Below, piece by piece: positions 36,171 through 45,925 of a stretch of 64,000 nucleotides of DNA (position 1 is the stretch's first letter; the number at the start of each line of letters is the position of its first letter). The notes beneath the pieces are model-generated. The model was not told where the DNA came from, made no database searches, and was given only the letters and a program-made list of their open reading frames with translations. The stretch is from SAR324 cluster bacterium. GTDB taxonomy: Bacteria; SAR324; NAC60-12. The DNA is taken from the NCBI GenBank assembly GCA_015231825.1, contig JADGAV010000001.1:378248-442247 (forward strand), in the 5' to 3' direction. Position numbers and translations under genes: made by a program.

Positions 36171-36989
36171 ATGCCAAATCGAATGTTTGTTTCAAGAATG
36201 CTGTTGTTTTCATTAGGAACATTGATTTTTCTATGTGGATGTGGAGGAAGTAGCGGAAGCAGTGCATCCGAATCAAAAGACTCTGGAATCGTGCCTGCAT
36301 CCGTGGGAATGTTTTTAATCAAATCAGCCGCCTTCCCGATGGGGGATATTGCAGGAGACAGCGGAAATGAAGATGAAAGCCCAAGTCATTTAGTCAGCGT
36401 CAGTGATTTTTATATATCAACCCATGAAGTGACCTTGGGGGAGTTTCGGAACTATGTCCCGGATTACCACAATCATTTGAGTACCGGCTGCAATTTGGAA
36501 AATTGTCCGGTAACCAATGTTTCGTGGGATGAAGCGCAGGGTTATATCAGTTGGCTGAACAGCAGCGCCCCATTAAGCAGCGGTATCACTTATCGTATGT
36601 GTACAGAAGCAGAATGGGAGTACGCAGCCCGAGCGGGAACATCGAGCAAATGGTCATGTGGAGCGGATGCTTCATGTCTGGAGAATGTTTCCTGGTTCCT
36701 TGAAAATTCTGCTGGAAGGGCACATCAAGTCAAACAAAAAAATGCCAATGCGCTCGGCCTTTACGACATGCATGGAAATTTACAGGAGTGGGTTGAGGAC
36801 TGGTACGATCCGGACTACTATGCGACAAGCCCAATAGACAACCCAACGGGGCCGGAATCTGGAACGCTTCGCTCTGTACGTGGTGGATATTTTGGCAATG
36901 ATGCCAGTCAGGTTCGTTCGTCAGAAAGGCAGGGAGTCGCTCAAAACCTTCACTCTTTCTTTATCGGAATCCGGCTCTGTGCACAATGA
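36171..36989 (+). CDS. SUMF1/FGE-fold lipoprotein
   Basis: About 272 residues with a lipoprotein signal (MLLFSLGTLIFLCGCGG; Cys within the lipobox) and a formylglycine-generating-enzyme (SUMF1) domain. Landmarks are FYISTHEVTLGEF, VTNVSWDEAQGYISWLN, YRMCTEAEWEYAARAGT and LQEWVEDWYDPDYYA. The C-terminal RSVRGGYFGNDASQVRSSER lacks the catalytic cysteine pair of true FGE, so sulfatase activation is unlikely. It probably has a structural or binding role in the envelope. The frame is open from 36084, but the ATG at 36171 begins the signal peptide. Confidence 0.82.
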   Translation: MPNRMFVSRMLLFSLGTLIFLCGCGGSSGSSASESKDSGIVPASVGMFLIKSAAFPMGDIAGDSGNEDESPSHLVSVSDFYISTHEVTLGEFRNYVPDYHNHLSTGCNLENCPVTNVSWDEAQGYISWLNSSAPLSSGITYRMCTEAEWEYAARAGTSSKWSCGADASCLENVSWFLENSAGRAHQVKQKNANALGLYDMHGNLQEWVEDWYDPDYYATSPIDNPTGPESGTLRSVRGGYFGNDASQVRSSERQGVAQNLHSFFIGIRLCAQ

Positions 36990-37301
36990 TTTGTGAGTAT
37001 GATGACTCGCAGGAGAAGGGGGCAGCATTAGACACTCATTGATGCAATTTAAATAGATTGACAATTATTCATTTAACTTTTATACTTATGTGTTTTTGTG
37101 TATAACGTGTTTATATCCTAGCCCACCATGGCCTCTACCTGTGCTTGGCGATATCGGGCTTCGATCCCCGATGAATTCATCGCTCCTCACCCAGCCTGCT
37201 GGTCAGGTTCGGTATTTGACTGATCTCTTCGAAAAAACACTTCAAAATCGTCAATTATAAGTCTCTTTTTGACGATTTCCCTCTATTTTCAAGGCTTTAT
37301 A
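36990..37301. other. Leader and promoter region of the DEAD-box helicase gene
   Basis: About 310 bp. It contains a strong promoter (37058-37086) followed by an untranslated leader of about 210 bases. A 6-bp hairpin ATCGGG/CCCGAT (37153-37158 with 37167-37172) lies in the leader. No riboswitch of known type was recognised. Confidence 0.5.
37058..37086 (+). promoter_or_regulatory. Predicted sigma-70 promoter of the DEAD-box helicase gene
   Basis: TTGACA (37058-37063) and TATACT (37081-37086) are separated by exactly 17 bases, the best promoter match seen in the window. Transcription would start near 37093, leaving a long leader before the ATG at 37302. Confidence 0.6.
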
Positions 37302-38963
37302 ATGTCTGATTCAATTGTTTTTTCTGACCTGTCTCTGCCTCCATCCATTTTGAAAACCTTAAAAAATCTCGGTTATGAAATTCCAACTCCCATTCAAAAG
37401 GAATCCATTCCATTGCTTATGAATGGTCGGGATTTAATCGGTCAGGCCCAGACTGGAACTGGAAAGACCGCAGCATTTGCGCTTCCTATTTTAAGTCGAC
37501 TGGATGTCAGTCAAAAATCACCACAGATTTTGGTACTGACTCCAACGAGAGAATTGGCAATTCAGGTTTCTGAAGCATTTCAGGCATACGCAAGGCATTT
37601 GAAAGGATTCCATGTGCTTCCTGTTTACGGCGGACAGTCTTATACAATCCAGCTCAATGGACTGAAACGAGGAGTGCATGTGGTTGTAGGCACACCGGGC
37701 CGTATCCTTGACCATCTCAGAAGAGAGACATTAAAAATTGATGAACTGCGCACAGTGGTATTAGATGAGGCCGATGAAATGTTGAATATGGGTTTCATTG
37801 AAGACGTTGAAAAAATCATCAGTGGTGCTCCTAAAACGTGCCAGATAGCGATGTTCTCTGCCACGATGCCGGGTCCTGTTCGACGGATAGCCAAACTTTA
37901 TCTAAAATCTCCTTCAGAAATCAAAATTGAATCAAAAACCACAACGGTGGAAAGTGTGGAGCAGCGTTATCTGCTTCTCAACAACAATCAGAAACTGGAA
38001 GCGCTCACACGCCTGCTGGAAGTGGAGAACTATGACGGCGTTCTTGTGTTTGTGAGAACTAAATCTGCAACTGCAGAAATTTCTGAAAAACTGGAAGCTC
38101 GAGGATTTGCGGCTGCTGCTTTGAATGGTGACATGAGCCAAATGCTCAGAGAAAGGACAGTCAATCATCTCAAAAAACGAAAATTAGACATTGTCGTTGC
38201 CACAGATGTTGCTGCCAGAGGGCTTGATGTGGATCGTCTCAGTCTGGTGATCAATTACGATATTCCCCATGACGTGGAACCATACATCCATCGGATTGGT
38301 CGGACCGGACGCGCGGGCCGGGAAGGAAAAGCGATCCTTTTGGTGACTCCTCGAGAAAAACGCTTGCTGAGGGATATTGAGCGTGCAACCAAACAAAAAA
38401 TTGAACCGACCCAACTCCCGTCCAGTCAGGAAATCGGGAGAAAACGTGCGGAGCTTTTTAAAGAAAGGGTATTGCAAACCTTTGCAAACCAACCGCTGCA
38501 TTTTTTTACTGAGCATCTGAAAGAACTGAAAAAGGATTTGAACATGTCCCTGGAAGAGCTGGCACCAGCATTGCTATTTCTCGCCCAAAAAGATCAATCA
38601 CTTCAGGTAGAAAAATCAATTTCTGAATTGAAATATGCGCAGAAAGAAGAAAGTCAGGAAAGTCGGGAAAAATTATCGGGGAAAGCAAAGAGCCTGAGAA
38701 AAAGAAAACTCCCTGGAAATGTGAAATTTGATTGTTATCGGGTGGAGGTTGGCAAACGGCACAAAGCCCGGGTTGGAGACATCGTTGGAGCCATCGCCAA
38801 CGAAGCCGATATTGAAAGTCAGTTCATCGGCAATATCAGGCTCTATGATGATTACAGCACTGTTGAACTCCCTGAAGGGATGCCTAAAGAGATCTTTCAT
38901 CTTTTGAAAAAAACCCATATTCGCCAAAGAAAACTCAATCTCCGCTTGTTGGCTGAAGCCTGA
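37302..38963 (+). CDS. deaD: DEAD-box RNA helicase (DeaD/CsdA-like)
   Basis: A 553-residue helicase with all core motifs: the Q motif (PTPIQKESIP), motif I AQTGTGKTAAF, Ia PTRELAIQ, motif II VLDEADEM, III FSATMP, and V/VI with ATDVAARGLDVDRL and HRIGRTGRAGR. After a linker the C-terminus carries a DbpA-type RNA-binding domain (FDCYRVEVGKRHKARVGDIV). It unwinds structured RNA in the cytoplasm and is usually involved in ribosome assembly, mRNA decay and cold adaptation. The ATG at 37302 follows AAGG. The long leader is reminiscent of cold-induced csdA/deaD transcripts. Confidence 0.93.
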   Translation: MSDSIVFSDLSLPPSILKTLKNLGYEIPTPIQKESIPLLMNGRDLIGQAQTGTGKTAAFALPILSRLDVSQKSPQILVLTPTRELAIQVSEAFQAYARHLKGFHVLPVYGGQSYTIQLNGLKRGVHVVVGTPGRILDHLRRETLKIDELRTVVLDEADEMLNMGFIEDVEKIISGAPKTCQIAMFSATMPGPVRRIAKLYLKSPSEIKIESKTTTVESVEQRYLLLNNNQKLEALTRLLEVENYDGVLVFVRTKSATAEISEKLEARGFAAAALNGDMSQMLRERTVNHLKKRKLDIVVATDVAARGLDVDRLSLVINYDIPHDVEPYIHRIGRTGRAGREGKAILLVTPREKRLLRDIERATKQKIEPTQLPSSQEIGRKRAELFKERVLQTFANQPLHFFTEHLKELKKDLNMSLEELAPALLFLAQKDQSLQVEKSISELKYAQKEESQESREKLSGKAKSLRKRKLPGNVKFDCYRVEVGKRHKARVGDIVGAIANEADIESQFIGNIRLYDDYSTVELPEGMPKEIFHLLKKTHIRQRKLNLRLLAEA

Positions 38964-39476
38964 TCTAAATTCTCCTCTCTGATATCGGAAAAACTCAGGG
39001 ACGGGTGAAGAAAAGCTGAAATTTCTCTGTATAAACTCATGGGTTCGGATCTCTATCTCTAATGAAGGGATAGAGAAAAGAATCAAACCTACCAAAACCG
39101 ACCCCCTCGTCGCCTATCAAAATTGTTTTACAGCATGTTTTTCAATTAATGCCCTGCAATTGAGAAGTCTGTAAGAGGCCATCCTTGGAATCTGAAAAGA
39201 CCTTTTAGATTTTAAATCGATCATGGCAATCATGAGTATTCAAGTTGCTTGCGAGCATGTCTAATCAAACCATTTGTTGAGGAAATGCTTATTGTAAAAC
39301 TGAATCAACTCAGAATTACCCCCCCTACCGACGACTACTGACCCGCTGGTCCCTGGTCACGAAGTCCTTAAAGAATTGCTCCTAATTTCTGCATAAAATT
39401 GTTTGAAAACGTTGCAGTGAGAGACCATAGAGACAGGATTTGATTTCAAGACAGGAGAGCTTGTAAAAAATAATTG
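38964..39476. other. Convergent intergenic region
   Basis: About 510 bp between the helicase gene and the minus-strand barrel gene. One 8-bp inverted repeat (TCTCTATC/GATAGAGA, 39050-39057 and 39069-39076) is present without a T-run. Nothing coding was recognised. Confidence 0.4.
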
Positions 39477-40547
39477 TTACCAATTGTATTGAACTCCTGC
39501 TTTCCAGTGGATTTCAGTTTCGTCACGCGATCCTTCCTCCAACTGACTGCTTTTCCCAGATTCGAATGAGAACCAGTACTTTTGTTTTTCAGTGGGCTCA
39601 TAGGTGGCTTCGCCGAGAATCGTCATTGCAGTGGAGTCCGAGAGCAAAAGGACTTGGTAGGTTAAATCAAAACTTGTGGAAAAACCGGAAAAGAATTCAT
39701 GTTCTACACTTCCGTGAAGCGCATGATTGAGAAGGTCAGGAACGATAATCGGAGCCTGGGGATGTTCGACAACAGCTCGTTCGATACTATAACCAAGCCC
39801 ATATCGGGTTCCGATGAACCAGCTTCGAGTCAAAACGAGTTCCTGGGTCTGTTCCAGGGTGTAAAAAGAAGGGATCAAAGCGAGTTGGTATCGGGAGGCA
39901 GCGGTTTCCGAATGGAGACGCCAACGACCTTCTCTCCATATTCGAGTGAGTGACAAAATGCCGCGCTGAATAGATCCCTCCAGAACTCGGCTGGTGATGG
40001 TTGCTTTCCAGGGGATTTGATAGGCTCCCTGAATATCCCAGTGCCAAGGTTCCCAAAAACTGGAAAAGCGAACTTCTGCGCCGGTTATCGGTTGATGTTG
40101 GACCAACCAGAATTCCATTTCAGAGGCATTTTCTGTTTCCTTCTTCACTCCGACCCGTACAGTATTTTTATTTCCGTCAGGATTGACCACGGTTTGAGCC
40201 TGTTCTTCAGCGGTAAGTTGGTTTTGATTTGAAAGGAGTCCGGTGACCAGTGCTTTTTTCTGATAAGACCAATGTTCGGCCTCTGCAAAATAAAAAAGCT
40301 GTGAGGAGTTCAAGAACAGCATTCTGGCATGCACAAGTCTCTCACTGTCCTCGTTGGAACGCTCGCGGTAATCATGAAAAACTTCAATATAAGGAGTCCG
40401 CTCCCGCATGAATCGGATGTAATCTTTAAGTACTTCGGGGCGATCGTTCCAGATTCCATGATCTCTTGAATTCACAAAGCTGGATTCTTGAGCACATGTC
40501 CAGATCGGAATGAATAGCAACAGAATCATGAAGTAGAAGTGTTTCAT
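39477..40547 (-). CDS. Predicted outer-membrane beta-barrel protein paired with the TPR protein
   Basis: About 356 residues with a clear signal peptide (MKHFYFMILLLFIPIWTCAQ). The rest is rich in alternating aromatic and polar residues in short strands (ISLTRIWREGRWRLHSETAA is similar in style), and the chain ends in GVQYNW, a terminal aromatic typical of barrel proteins. Its ATG overlaps the stop of the TPR gene (ATGA), so translation is coupled and an equimolar complex is likely. PelB of Pseudomonas joins TPR repeats and a barrel in one chain, and here the two parts seem to be separate genes. It would form an export pore for a polysaccharide. This is inference from architecture. Confidence 0.7.
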   Translation of the reverse strand: MKHFYFMILLLFIPIWTCAQESSFVNSRDHGIWNDRPEVLKDYIRFMRERTPYIEVFHDYRERSNEDSERLVHARMLFLNSSQLFYFAEAEHWSYQKKALVTGLLSNQNQLTAEEQAQTVVNPDGNKNTVRVGVKKETENASEMEFWLVQHQPITGAEVRFSSFWEPWHWDIQGAYQIPWKATITSRVLEGSIQRGILSLTRIWREGRWRLHSETAASRYQLALIPSFYTLEQTQELVLTRSWFIGTRYGLGYSIERAVVEHPQAPIIVPDLLNHALHGSVEHEFFSGFSTSFDLTYQVLLLSDSTAMTILGEATYEPTEKQKYWFSFESGKSSQLEEGSRDETEIHWKAGVQYNW

Positions 40548-43500
40548 TGCCGTATTTTCTCCTCGGCAATTCCCCGAGCCTGTTGAAAGGCCTTTTCTGC
40601 CAAATTGTAGTTGCGGATTGCCAAATACGAATATGCGAGATCGATCCATGCTTGTTCGTTTCGGGGGGAACTCTGCACCCAGTTTTTAAGGGTTTGGATG
40701 GCCTCGGTTTTTCGATCCAGCGCTTTTTGTGCGGAAGATTTAAAAAGGAAGAATTGCTCCTTGTCCAGAGTTTCTGAAAGAGGATTTTTTAGTTCTGTTA
40801 AAAGGGTTTCGTATTCTTTAATTTGAAACAAGAGTCCTGTAAATTGCTCAAATACTTGAATGTCACCGGAGGTTTCTTTTAAAATTTGGCGATAGATTTT
40901 GACTGCTTTCTTAGGGTTCCCGGTATAGGCCAGTCCAGAAGCAAAGAGTTGTTTTTCTATGAGTTGCAGATCCTTTTTGCTTTGGAAGCGATTGACCAGT
41001 TTTTCGAAAAACAGGCTTTGCTTTTCTATCAAACCGCTGACAGGATAGAGAAGTGCTATGCGGTGAAGCACCTCTAAATCTTCTGGTTCCAGCCTAAGAT
41101 AACGTTCCATAACCGCAATGGCCTCCGGGTATTTTTCATGATCTGCCAAAAATCGTCCGAAATTTTTCAAAATCTCCTGAGCATCGGGTTCCCATTCGAG
41201 CAGACGGTGGTAAGAATTGAGAGCAAGAGTCGGATCTTTCCTGTTTTCTGCAAGTTCAGCAATAATTTTGATTTCTTCGAAACTTCTTGCCTTTTTTGCC
41301 AGTTTCGTCAGTTCTCGGTTTGCCAATTTTGTTTTTCTGGCTCGGAAAAGGACATCAATATAGTGAGAATGATTGTCAAAATCGGGTCGGACACGAAACA
41401 ACTCTTCCGAATATCGAAGTTCCAGTGACAGCTCTTTCATGACTCCAAACAAAGCCACCAGGGCTGTCAGATCTTCTAAATCATGCTGGCGCTGATAACG
41501 TTTCTGAAGATTTTCGGCCACCAGGGGTAAGTCTTCGAGTGCATATCCGATATCCAATGCCAGCTGCTCAAATTCATTGTCCCATTCGTCTTTGGGCGTT
41601 TCCAGCAATAGGCGCTTGGCTTCTATTTCTGATCGATTGGCCAGCAGTGCCCAGATCAGAGGTTTACGAATAGCGGGAAGCGGATTCCTTTCAAAAAGTT
41701 GAGTGAGAAAGGAAGAAGCGCGGTCGTATTTCTGATGAAAACGATAGTAATTGATAGCCCGATTCAACCAGTCAGGATTGTCCGGAACTCTTTGAAGGAT
41801 TTTTTCTATGGTGCTGATTTGTCCTTGCTGGTTTTGATCTGATGCAAATATTTGATAGAGCTGCTCCAGCAAATCGATGGTCTCTCCCTGTTCTTTTATT
41901 TCCTGGGAGACAATGGTCAGCGCTTCGTCTGTTTGTCCTCTCATGATCGCAAAGGCCAAGCGTTTTTTCTTGAACGGAGGAAATGGGTTTTGGGACCAAC
42001 GAGTCAAAATATCTTCAGCCCTTTCTAAATCTCCTCCAAAAACGGCAAGATCGAAATAAGTGTTCAAATTCTCCTGAGGGAGTTCTTGAAGTGGAACCTT
42101 GGGAAGTGTTGCAACTGCCGGGTCCAGCTGGGTGGTCCAGAGGTAGAGGCTCAATGCCTGCATTTGTTCTGTTGACGTCAGGTCATAACTTTTTTGAAGA
42201 TTCTGCATGATTGGGACTGCCTGCAGCAGTTTCCCCGCTCTCAGGTAAAACTGAACAAGTTCCCATTTTCCGGCTTTAAGGTCGGGATTCAAAGAAGCTG
42301 CCAATTGAAAATATTCTTCGGCTTTTTCATTTTGATTTTGGCTTTCGTAAGATTGTGCAAGCTCTCGAGTCCATTCTAAATTCTTGGCAGTTCTCACAAA
42401 AATACGAAGCCCTTTTTCCTGTTCTTCATCGAGAGGCGATAGCCGTGAAAATAAAAGTACTTTCTCCCAGTAGACTTGCGATGGAGTTTTTCCCCATTCT
42501 TTGAGGATTTTTTTTGACAATGGAATGTTTTTTCCAAAAAAGGCAATATCGAAGCAAACAGGAAGCTTTTCCTGGGAGATTCTTTCTGGAGGAATTGCAG
42601 AAAGTGTTTTTAAAGCCTCCTCACTTCGGCTGGTCCAGATGAAGAGGTCCAGTGCTTCCAGTTGTTCTTGAAATGTCAGTTTGAACTGGCTTTGAACGGT
42701 TATCATTACCGGAACCGCTTTGTTCAGTTGACTGTTCCGAATGTAGAATTTTGCCAAGGCCAGCAAACTTTCTTTTTTATTTTGGCTATCGGCAGTCATC
42801 TGGTAAAAATATTCTGCATCGGTCAGTTGATTGGCCTTTTCATAGTATTGTGCCAACTGCCGATACCATAGCGAGTTTCCAGATTTCTCCACTTTTCTAC
42901 GTAAAAGTTTTTCAAATTCTGGCTCCAGAGGGGTCTGCAACGCGAGATCCAGCATTTTCTGCCAATATTGCTGAGAAGGAGATTTACTCCATTCCTTCAG
43001 CAAGCTATGAGCCATTGGGTAGTCCCTCGCAAAGAAGGCTAGATCGAAGTAATTGGGGATTTTAGATTGAGGAAGGTTTTCCAGAGGAATTTGGGAGAGA
43101 GTTTTAAGTGCCAGTTTGTTTTGATTTGTCCAGAGGAATAAATCCAGACTGTCCAGTTTTTCCTGCAGAGAAAATGTGTACTGCTGTTGAGCGCGGATCA
43201 CTGCCGGTACTGCTTTATCCAGCAAGCTATTGCGAATATAGAAATTCGCCAAAGCCAGTTGATTCGCCTTGCCATCGTTAAACGCAAGCGCCATTTTGTA
43301 AAAATGCTCTGCATCGGAAAGGCGTTTGTTGTTTTCATAGTATCCCGCCAGTTCTTGTATCCATTGAAGATTTTTTGATTCCTCAACGACCGTCCTCAGA
43401 GCATTTTCAAGCGACGGGTCTAAATTTGACTGTGAAGAAAATGCGAGTACTTTCTGCCAATAGTGAGTTGATGGGTTCTTTCCCCATTCGTTGAGGATTG

Positions 43501-45868
43501 TTTCGGCCAGTGGATAATTTCCCCCGAAAAAGGCCAGATCGAAATAAATTGGCAATTTGGAGAGGGGAAGTTCTGAAGTTGGAATAGTTTTGAGAGTCGA
43601 CAAAGCATGCGAGGTCTGACTGGTCCAACTGTATAAATCCAACGCATTCAGCTTCTCTTGAACGGATAACTGATTTTGCTGCTGTACGGACCGCATCACG
43701 GGGACGGCTTTTTCTAAAAAATTGTTGCGGATATAAAACCCGGCTAGATCCAGTTGTGAAGTTTTAAGATTCTTGCTGAGAATAATGGCCTGTTTGTAAA
43801 GTTGCTCCGCTTCTGACATACGTTTTGTGTTTTCAAAATATTGAGCCAGCTGCTGAACAGATTTCAGATTTTTTGAATTTTCGACAAACTCGAGAAGTCC
43901 TGTCTCGAGATCGGGGGAGAGAGGAACCTGCGAGGCAAATTCCAACACTTTTTCCCAATAAGGAGAGTGCGGTTTTTTTCCCCACTCGATCAATATCACT
44001 CGTGCCAGAGAAAACTTTTTTTCATAGAATGCCAAATTAAAAAAATCAGGAAGACTCGATTTTGGCAATTCCTCAGGAGGAAGCTCGGAGAGTGTTTCCA
44101 ATGCCCATTCGCTTTGCCTGGAAAAACGAAAAATCTGAATGGCTTCTAATTTTTCTTCGATGCTCAATGGATGACCTTGTAGCGCAGCATCACTTTGAAT
44201 TTTTCTCATGATCGGTGATGCTTTGGGGGCCATGTTGTTGCGGATGTAGAACCGGACTAAGTTGAAATTTCCCTCTTTTTGATTCGTATGTTGGGAAATT
44301 GCCTTTTGATACCACTCTTCTGCGCTGCTTAAATTTTGTCTGTTTTCAAAATGTTGTGCCAGCAGAATCATCCATTCCAATTGGGGACTCATCTGGATGG
44401 CTCGTTTTAATGCGTTTTCTCCTTCCGGAAAATTCTGTTTCCAAAAATAAAGCTCTGCCAGCTCCTTCCAGAGAGGGCCTTGATTGTAGCGTTCAGCAAT
44501 TTCCCGACGAAAAAGATTCAGGGCTTCCTGATCTCTATTTTTAAAAAAATGCAGGTTGATGAGCTCTCTCCAGGTTTCTATGGTATTGGCTTTTCTTGCA
44601 TAAAGGATATGTGCTTCCAACCCCTTTTCCGTCTGCTCATGCTCAAAATAATGGTTGCCCAACTCTTTCCAGAAGAAAACAGGCAAGCGCCCATTTTGTA
44701 GAATTGTCCTGACAATTTGGGGTTGCCTCGTTTCAAAAGCAAGGGCGGCAAGTTGCTCCCAATCAGCTTGTTTCGATTTCCCTGCCTCAGCTAATTTTTC
44801 CAGGATCCCTTGTAATTTCTGAGGATTTCGGCTGAAAAGAGCGTAGTCCAAATCAATCCGGGCAAAATTTTCGGGCGGATTCTTTGACAAGCGATCAAAT
44901 AATGCATTGACCGTTTCCGGGACTTCGGCGCGGATTGCGAGGTAAAAGTAAAAAGTCAGCCTATCTTCCGGAATGGAGGAAAGAGGCAGCGAAGGCAAGA
45001 GAGCCGCTGATTTATCATTCAATTTCAGGAAATCATAACTTTGCAATGCCAGCAGTTTTTCGCTGTCTGACCATTCAGATTTTTGTTCAAAAAACCTGAC
45101 TGCACGAAGATATGTCGATACGGCAATTTTATTTCTGTTTTGAGAAAGATAAAATTGGCCCAATCGAACCAGATTCTTCAAAGAAAGCTCCAGTGCCACT
45201 GCCTGGAGCAGCGCTTCTTCTGCGAGTTTTGCATTCTTTTTCCACAGGTACGCGTCGGATAATTCTTCCCAGAGTTCTGCCCGATTAAACTGCTGTGCAC
45301 GTTGTTGATAAACAGCAAAAGCCTGATCTTCTTGATTCAAACGAAAATAAATTTGGGCCAGGGGTTCATATAGTTCGTATTGTTCAGGAAACTGCTGAAT
45401 TCCTTTCTGCAATTGCTGGATGGCTGCCTCATCATTTTTGAGCCATTGGTGAAGTTGAGCGATTTCTTCCCGCAGTTTGGGATTCTCGGGAGTTCGTTTC
45501 TGCTGGATCAACAGCATTCGGAGGAGATTGGGTTGGTCACGCTTTTCGCGGTAACTTTCTATGATTTTTCTGAAATAACTGTCGGGTAGATTATGATTGT
45601 TGTAGAGTGCTTCAACTTTTTCAGTTTCTCCTGCAGAAAGATAAGTCTGAGCCAGCTGCTCAATTCGTTCGGGCGACGAGGCGAGCATTCCCTCATCAAG
45701 CATTTTTACGAGGAGTGATGAGGCTTCAGCATAGTTTTTTTCTTTTTCTTGAATGAATAACTGATCTTTGATTTGAGGATAGGACCAATAGGTCGCCAAC
45801 CCCCCCCAGACCCCAGTTATAATAACTGCAGTCATCACATCCCACCTTTTAAAATCAATTTTTTTCAT
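40544..45868 (-). CDS. Giant membrane-anchored TPR protein (PelB-like scaffold)
   Basis: A 1774-residue protein with one N-terminal membrane helix (VMTAVIITGVWGGLATYW, about 11-28); the rest is almost entirely TPR-type helical repeats. The N-terminal third has ordinary TPRs (WEELSDAYLWKKNAKLAEEA). The middle holds about five tandem copies of a 166-residue module with recurring FYIRN, YFDLAFF and KVL landmarks, and the C-terminus returns to standard TPRs. It should span the periplasm from the inner membrane, as the TPR part of PelB does, recruiting a deacetylase or hydrolase and guiding polymer to the outer membrane. It is followed by the barrel gene with a 4-bp overlap. The length is exceptional. 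Confidence 0.8.
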   Translation of the reverse strand: MKKIDFKRWDVMTAVIITGVWGGLATYWSYPQIKDQLFIQEKEKNYAEASSLLVKMLDEGMLASSPERIEQLAQTYLSAGETEKVEALYNNHNLPDSYFRKIIESYREKRDQPNLLRMLLIQQKRTPENPKLREEIAQLHQWLKNDEAAIQQLQKGIQQFPEQYELYEPLAQIYFRLNQEDQAFAVYQQRAQQFNRAELWEELSDAYLWKKNAKLAEEALLQAVALELSLKNLVRLGQFYLSQNRNKIAVSTYLRAVRFFEQKSEWSDSEKLLALQSYDFLKLNDKSAALLPSLPLSSIPEDRLTFYFYLAIRAEVPETVNALFDRLSKNPPENFARIDLDYALFSRNPQKLQGILEKLAEAGKSKQADWEQLAALAFETRQPQIVRTILQNGRLPVFFWKELGNHYFEHEQTEKGLEAHILYARKANTIETWRELINLHFFKNRDQEALNLFRREIAERYNQGPLWKELAELYFWKQNFPEGENALKRAIQMSPQLEWMILLAQHFENRQNLSSAEEWYQKAISQHTNQKEGNFNLVRFYIRNNMAPKASPIMRKIQSDAALQGHPLSIEEKLEAIQIFRFSRQSEWALETLSELPPEELPKSSLPDFFNLAFYEKKFSLARVILIEWGKKPHSPYWEKVLEFASQVPLSPDLETGLLEFVENSKNLKSVQQLAQYFENTKRMSEAEQLYKQAIILSKNLKTSQLDLAGFYIRNNFLEKAVPVMRSVQQQNQLSVQEKLNALDLYSWTSQTSHALSTLKTIPTSELPLSKLPIYFDLAFFGGNYPLAETILNEWGKNPSTHYWQKVLAFSSQSNLDPSLENALRTVVEESKNLQWIQELAGYYENNKRLSDAEHFYKMALAFNDGKANQLALANFYIRNSLLDKAVPAVIRAQQQYTFSLQEKLDSLDLFLWTNQNKLALKTLSQIPLENLPQSKIPNYFDLAFFARDYPMAHSLLKEWSKSPSQQYWQKMLDLALQTPLEPEFEKLLRRKVEKSGNSLWYRQLAQYYEKANQLTDAEYFYQMTADSQNKKESLLALAKFYIRNSQLNKAVPVMITVQSQFKLTFQEQLEALDLFIWTSRSEEALKTLSAIPPERISQEKLPVCFDIAFFGKNIPLSKKILKEWGKTPSQVYWEKVLLFSRLSPLDEEQEKGLRIFVRTAKNLEWTRELAQSYESQNQNEKAEEYFQLAASLNPDLKAGKWELVQFYLRAGKLLQAVPIMQNLQKSYDLTSTEQMQALSLYLWTTQLDPAVATLPKVPLQELPQENLNTYFDLAVFGGDLERAEDILTRWSQNPFPPFKKKRLAFAIMRGQTDEALTIVSQEIKEQGETIDLLEQLYQIFASDQNQQGQISTIEKILQRVPDNPDWLNRAINYYRFHQKYDRASSFLTQLFERNPLPAIRKPLIWALLANRSEIEAKRLLLETPKDEWDNEFEQLALDIGYALEDLPLVAENLQKRYQRQHDLEDLTALVALFGVMKELSLELRYSEELFRVRPDFDNHSHYIDVLFRARKTKLANRELTKLAKKARSFEEIKIIAELAENRKDPTLALNSYHRLLEWEPDAQEILKNFGRFLADHEKYPEAIAVMERYLRLEPEDLEVLHRIALLYPVSGLIEKQSLFFEKLVNRFQSKKDLQLIEKQLFASGLAYTGNPKKAVKIYRQILKETSGDIQVFEQFTGLLFQIKEYETLLTELKNPLSETLDKEQFFLFKSSAQKALDRKTEAIQTLKNWVQSSPRNEQAWIDLAYSYLAIRNYNLAEKAFQQARGIAEEKIRQ
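41970..44200 (-). repeat. Five tandem ~498-bp coding repeats inside the TPR gene
   Basis: The segment encoding LPDFFNLAF/LPIYFDLAF-type landmarks recurs at about 44065, 43572, 43068, 42570 and 42075, a spacing of roughly 498 bp (166 residues). Each unit runs through an EWGK-YW motif, FYIRN and KAVPV motifs. The copies have diverged but are still recognisable in DNA, which suggests growth by unequal recombination. Confidence 0.7.
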
Positions 45869-45925
45869 CGGTTTGGAAATTCGGTTTTGCCGGCTGAAGG
45901 TCTTGGCGGGTAATTTTTTTCTTTT

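Noticed and set aside
37153-37172. TTCGATC loop region considered as part of a tRNA
   Set aside because: No acceptor stem, D-arm or anticodon arm could be drawn around it; only a single hairpin remains.
39050-39076. 8-bp inverted repeat TCTCTATC/GATAGAGA considered as a terminator
   Set aside because: There is no T-run on either side, and it lies over 80 bp from the helicase stop and 400 bp from the convergent gene.
41970-44200. Regular ~500-bp repeats considered as a CRISPR or mobile repeat
   Set aside because: They are in-frame protein modules of the TPR gene with no spacer pattern and no terminal repeats.
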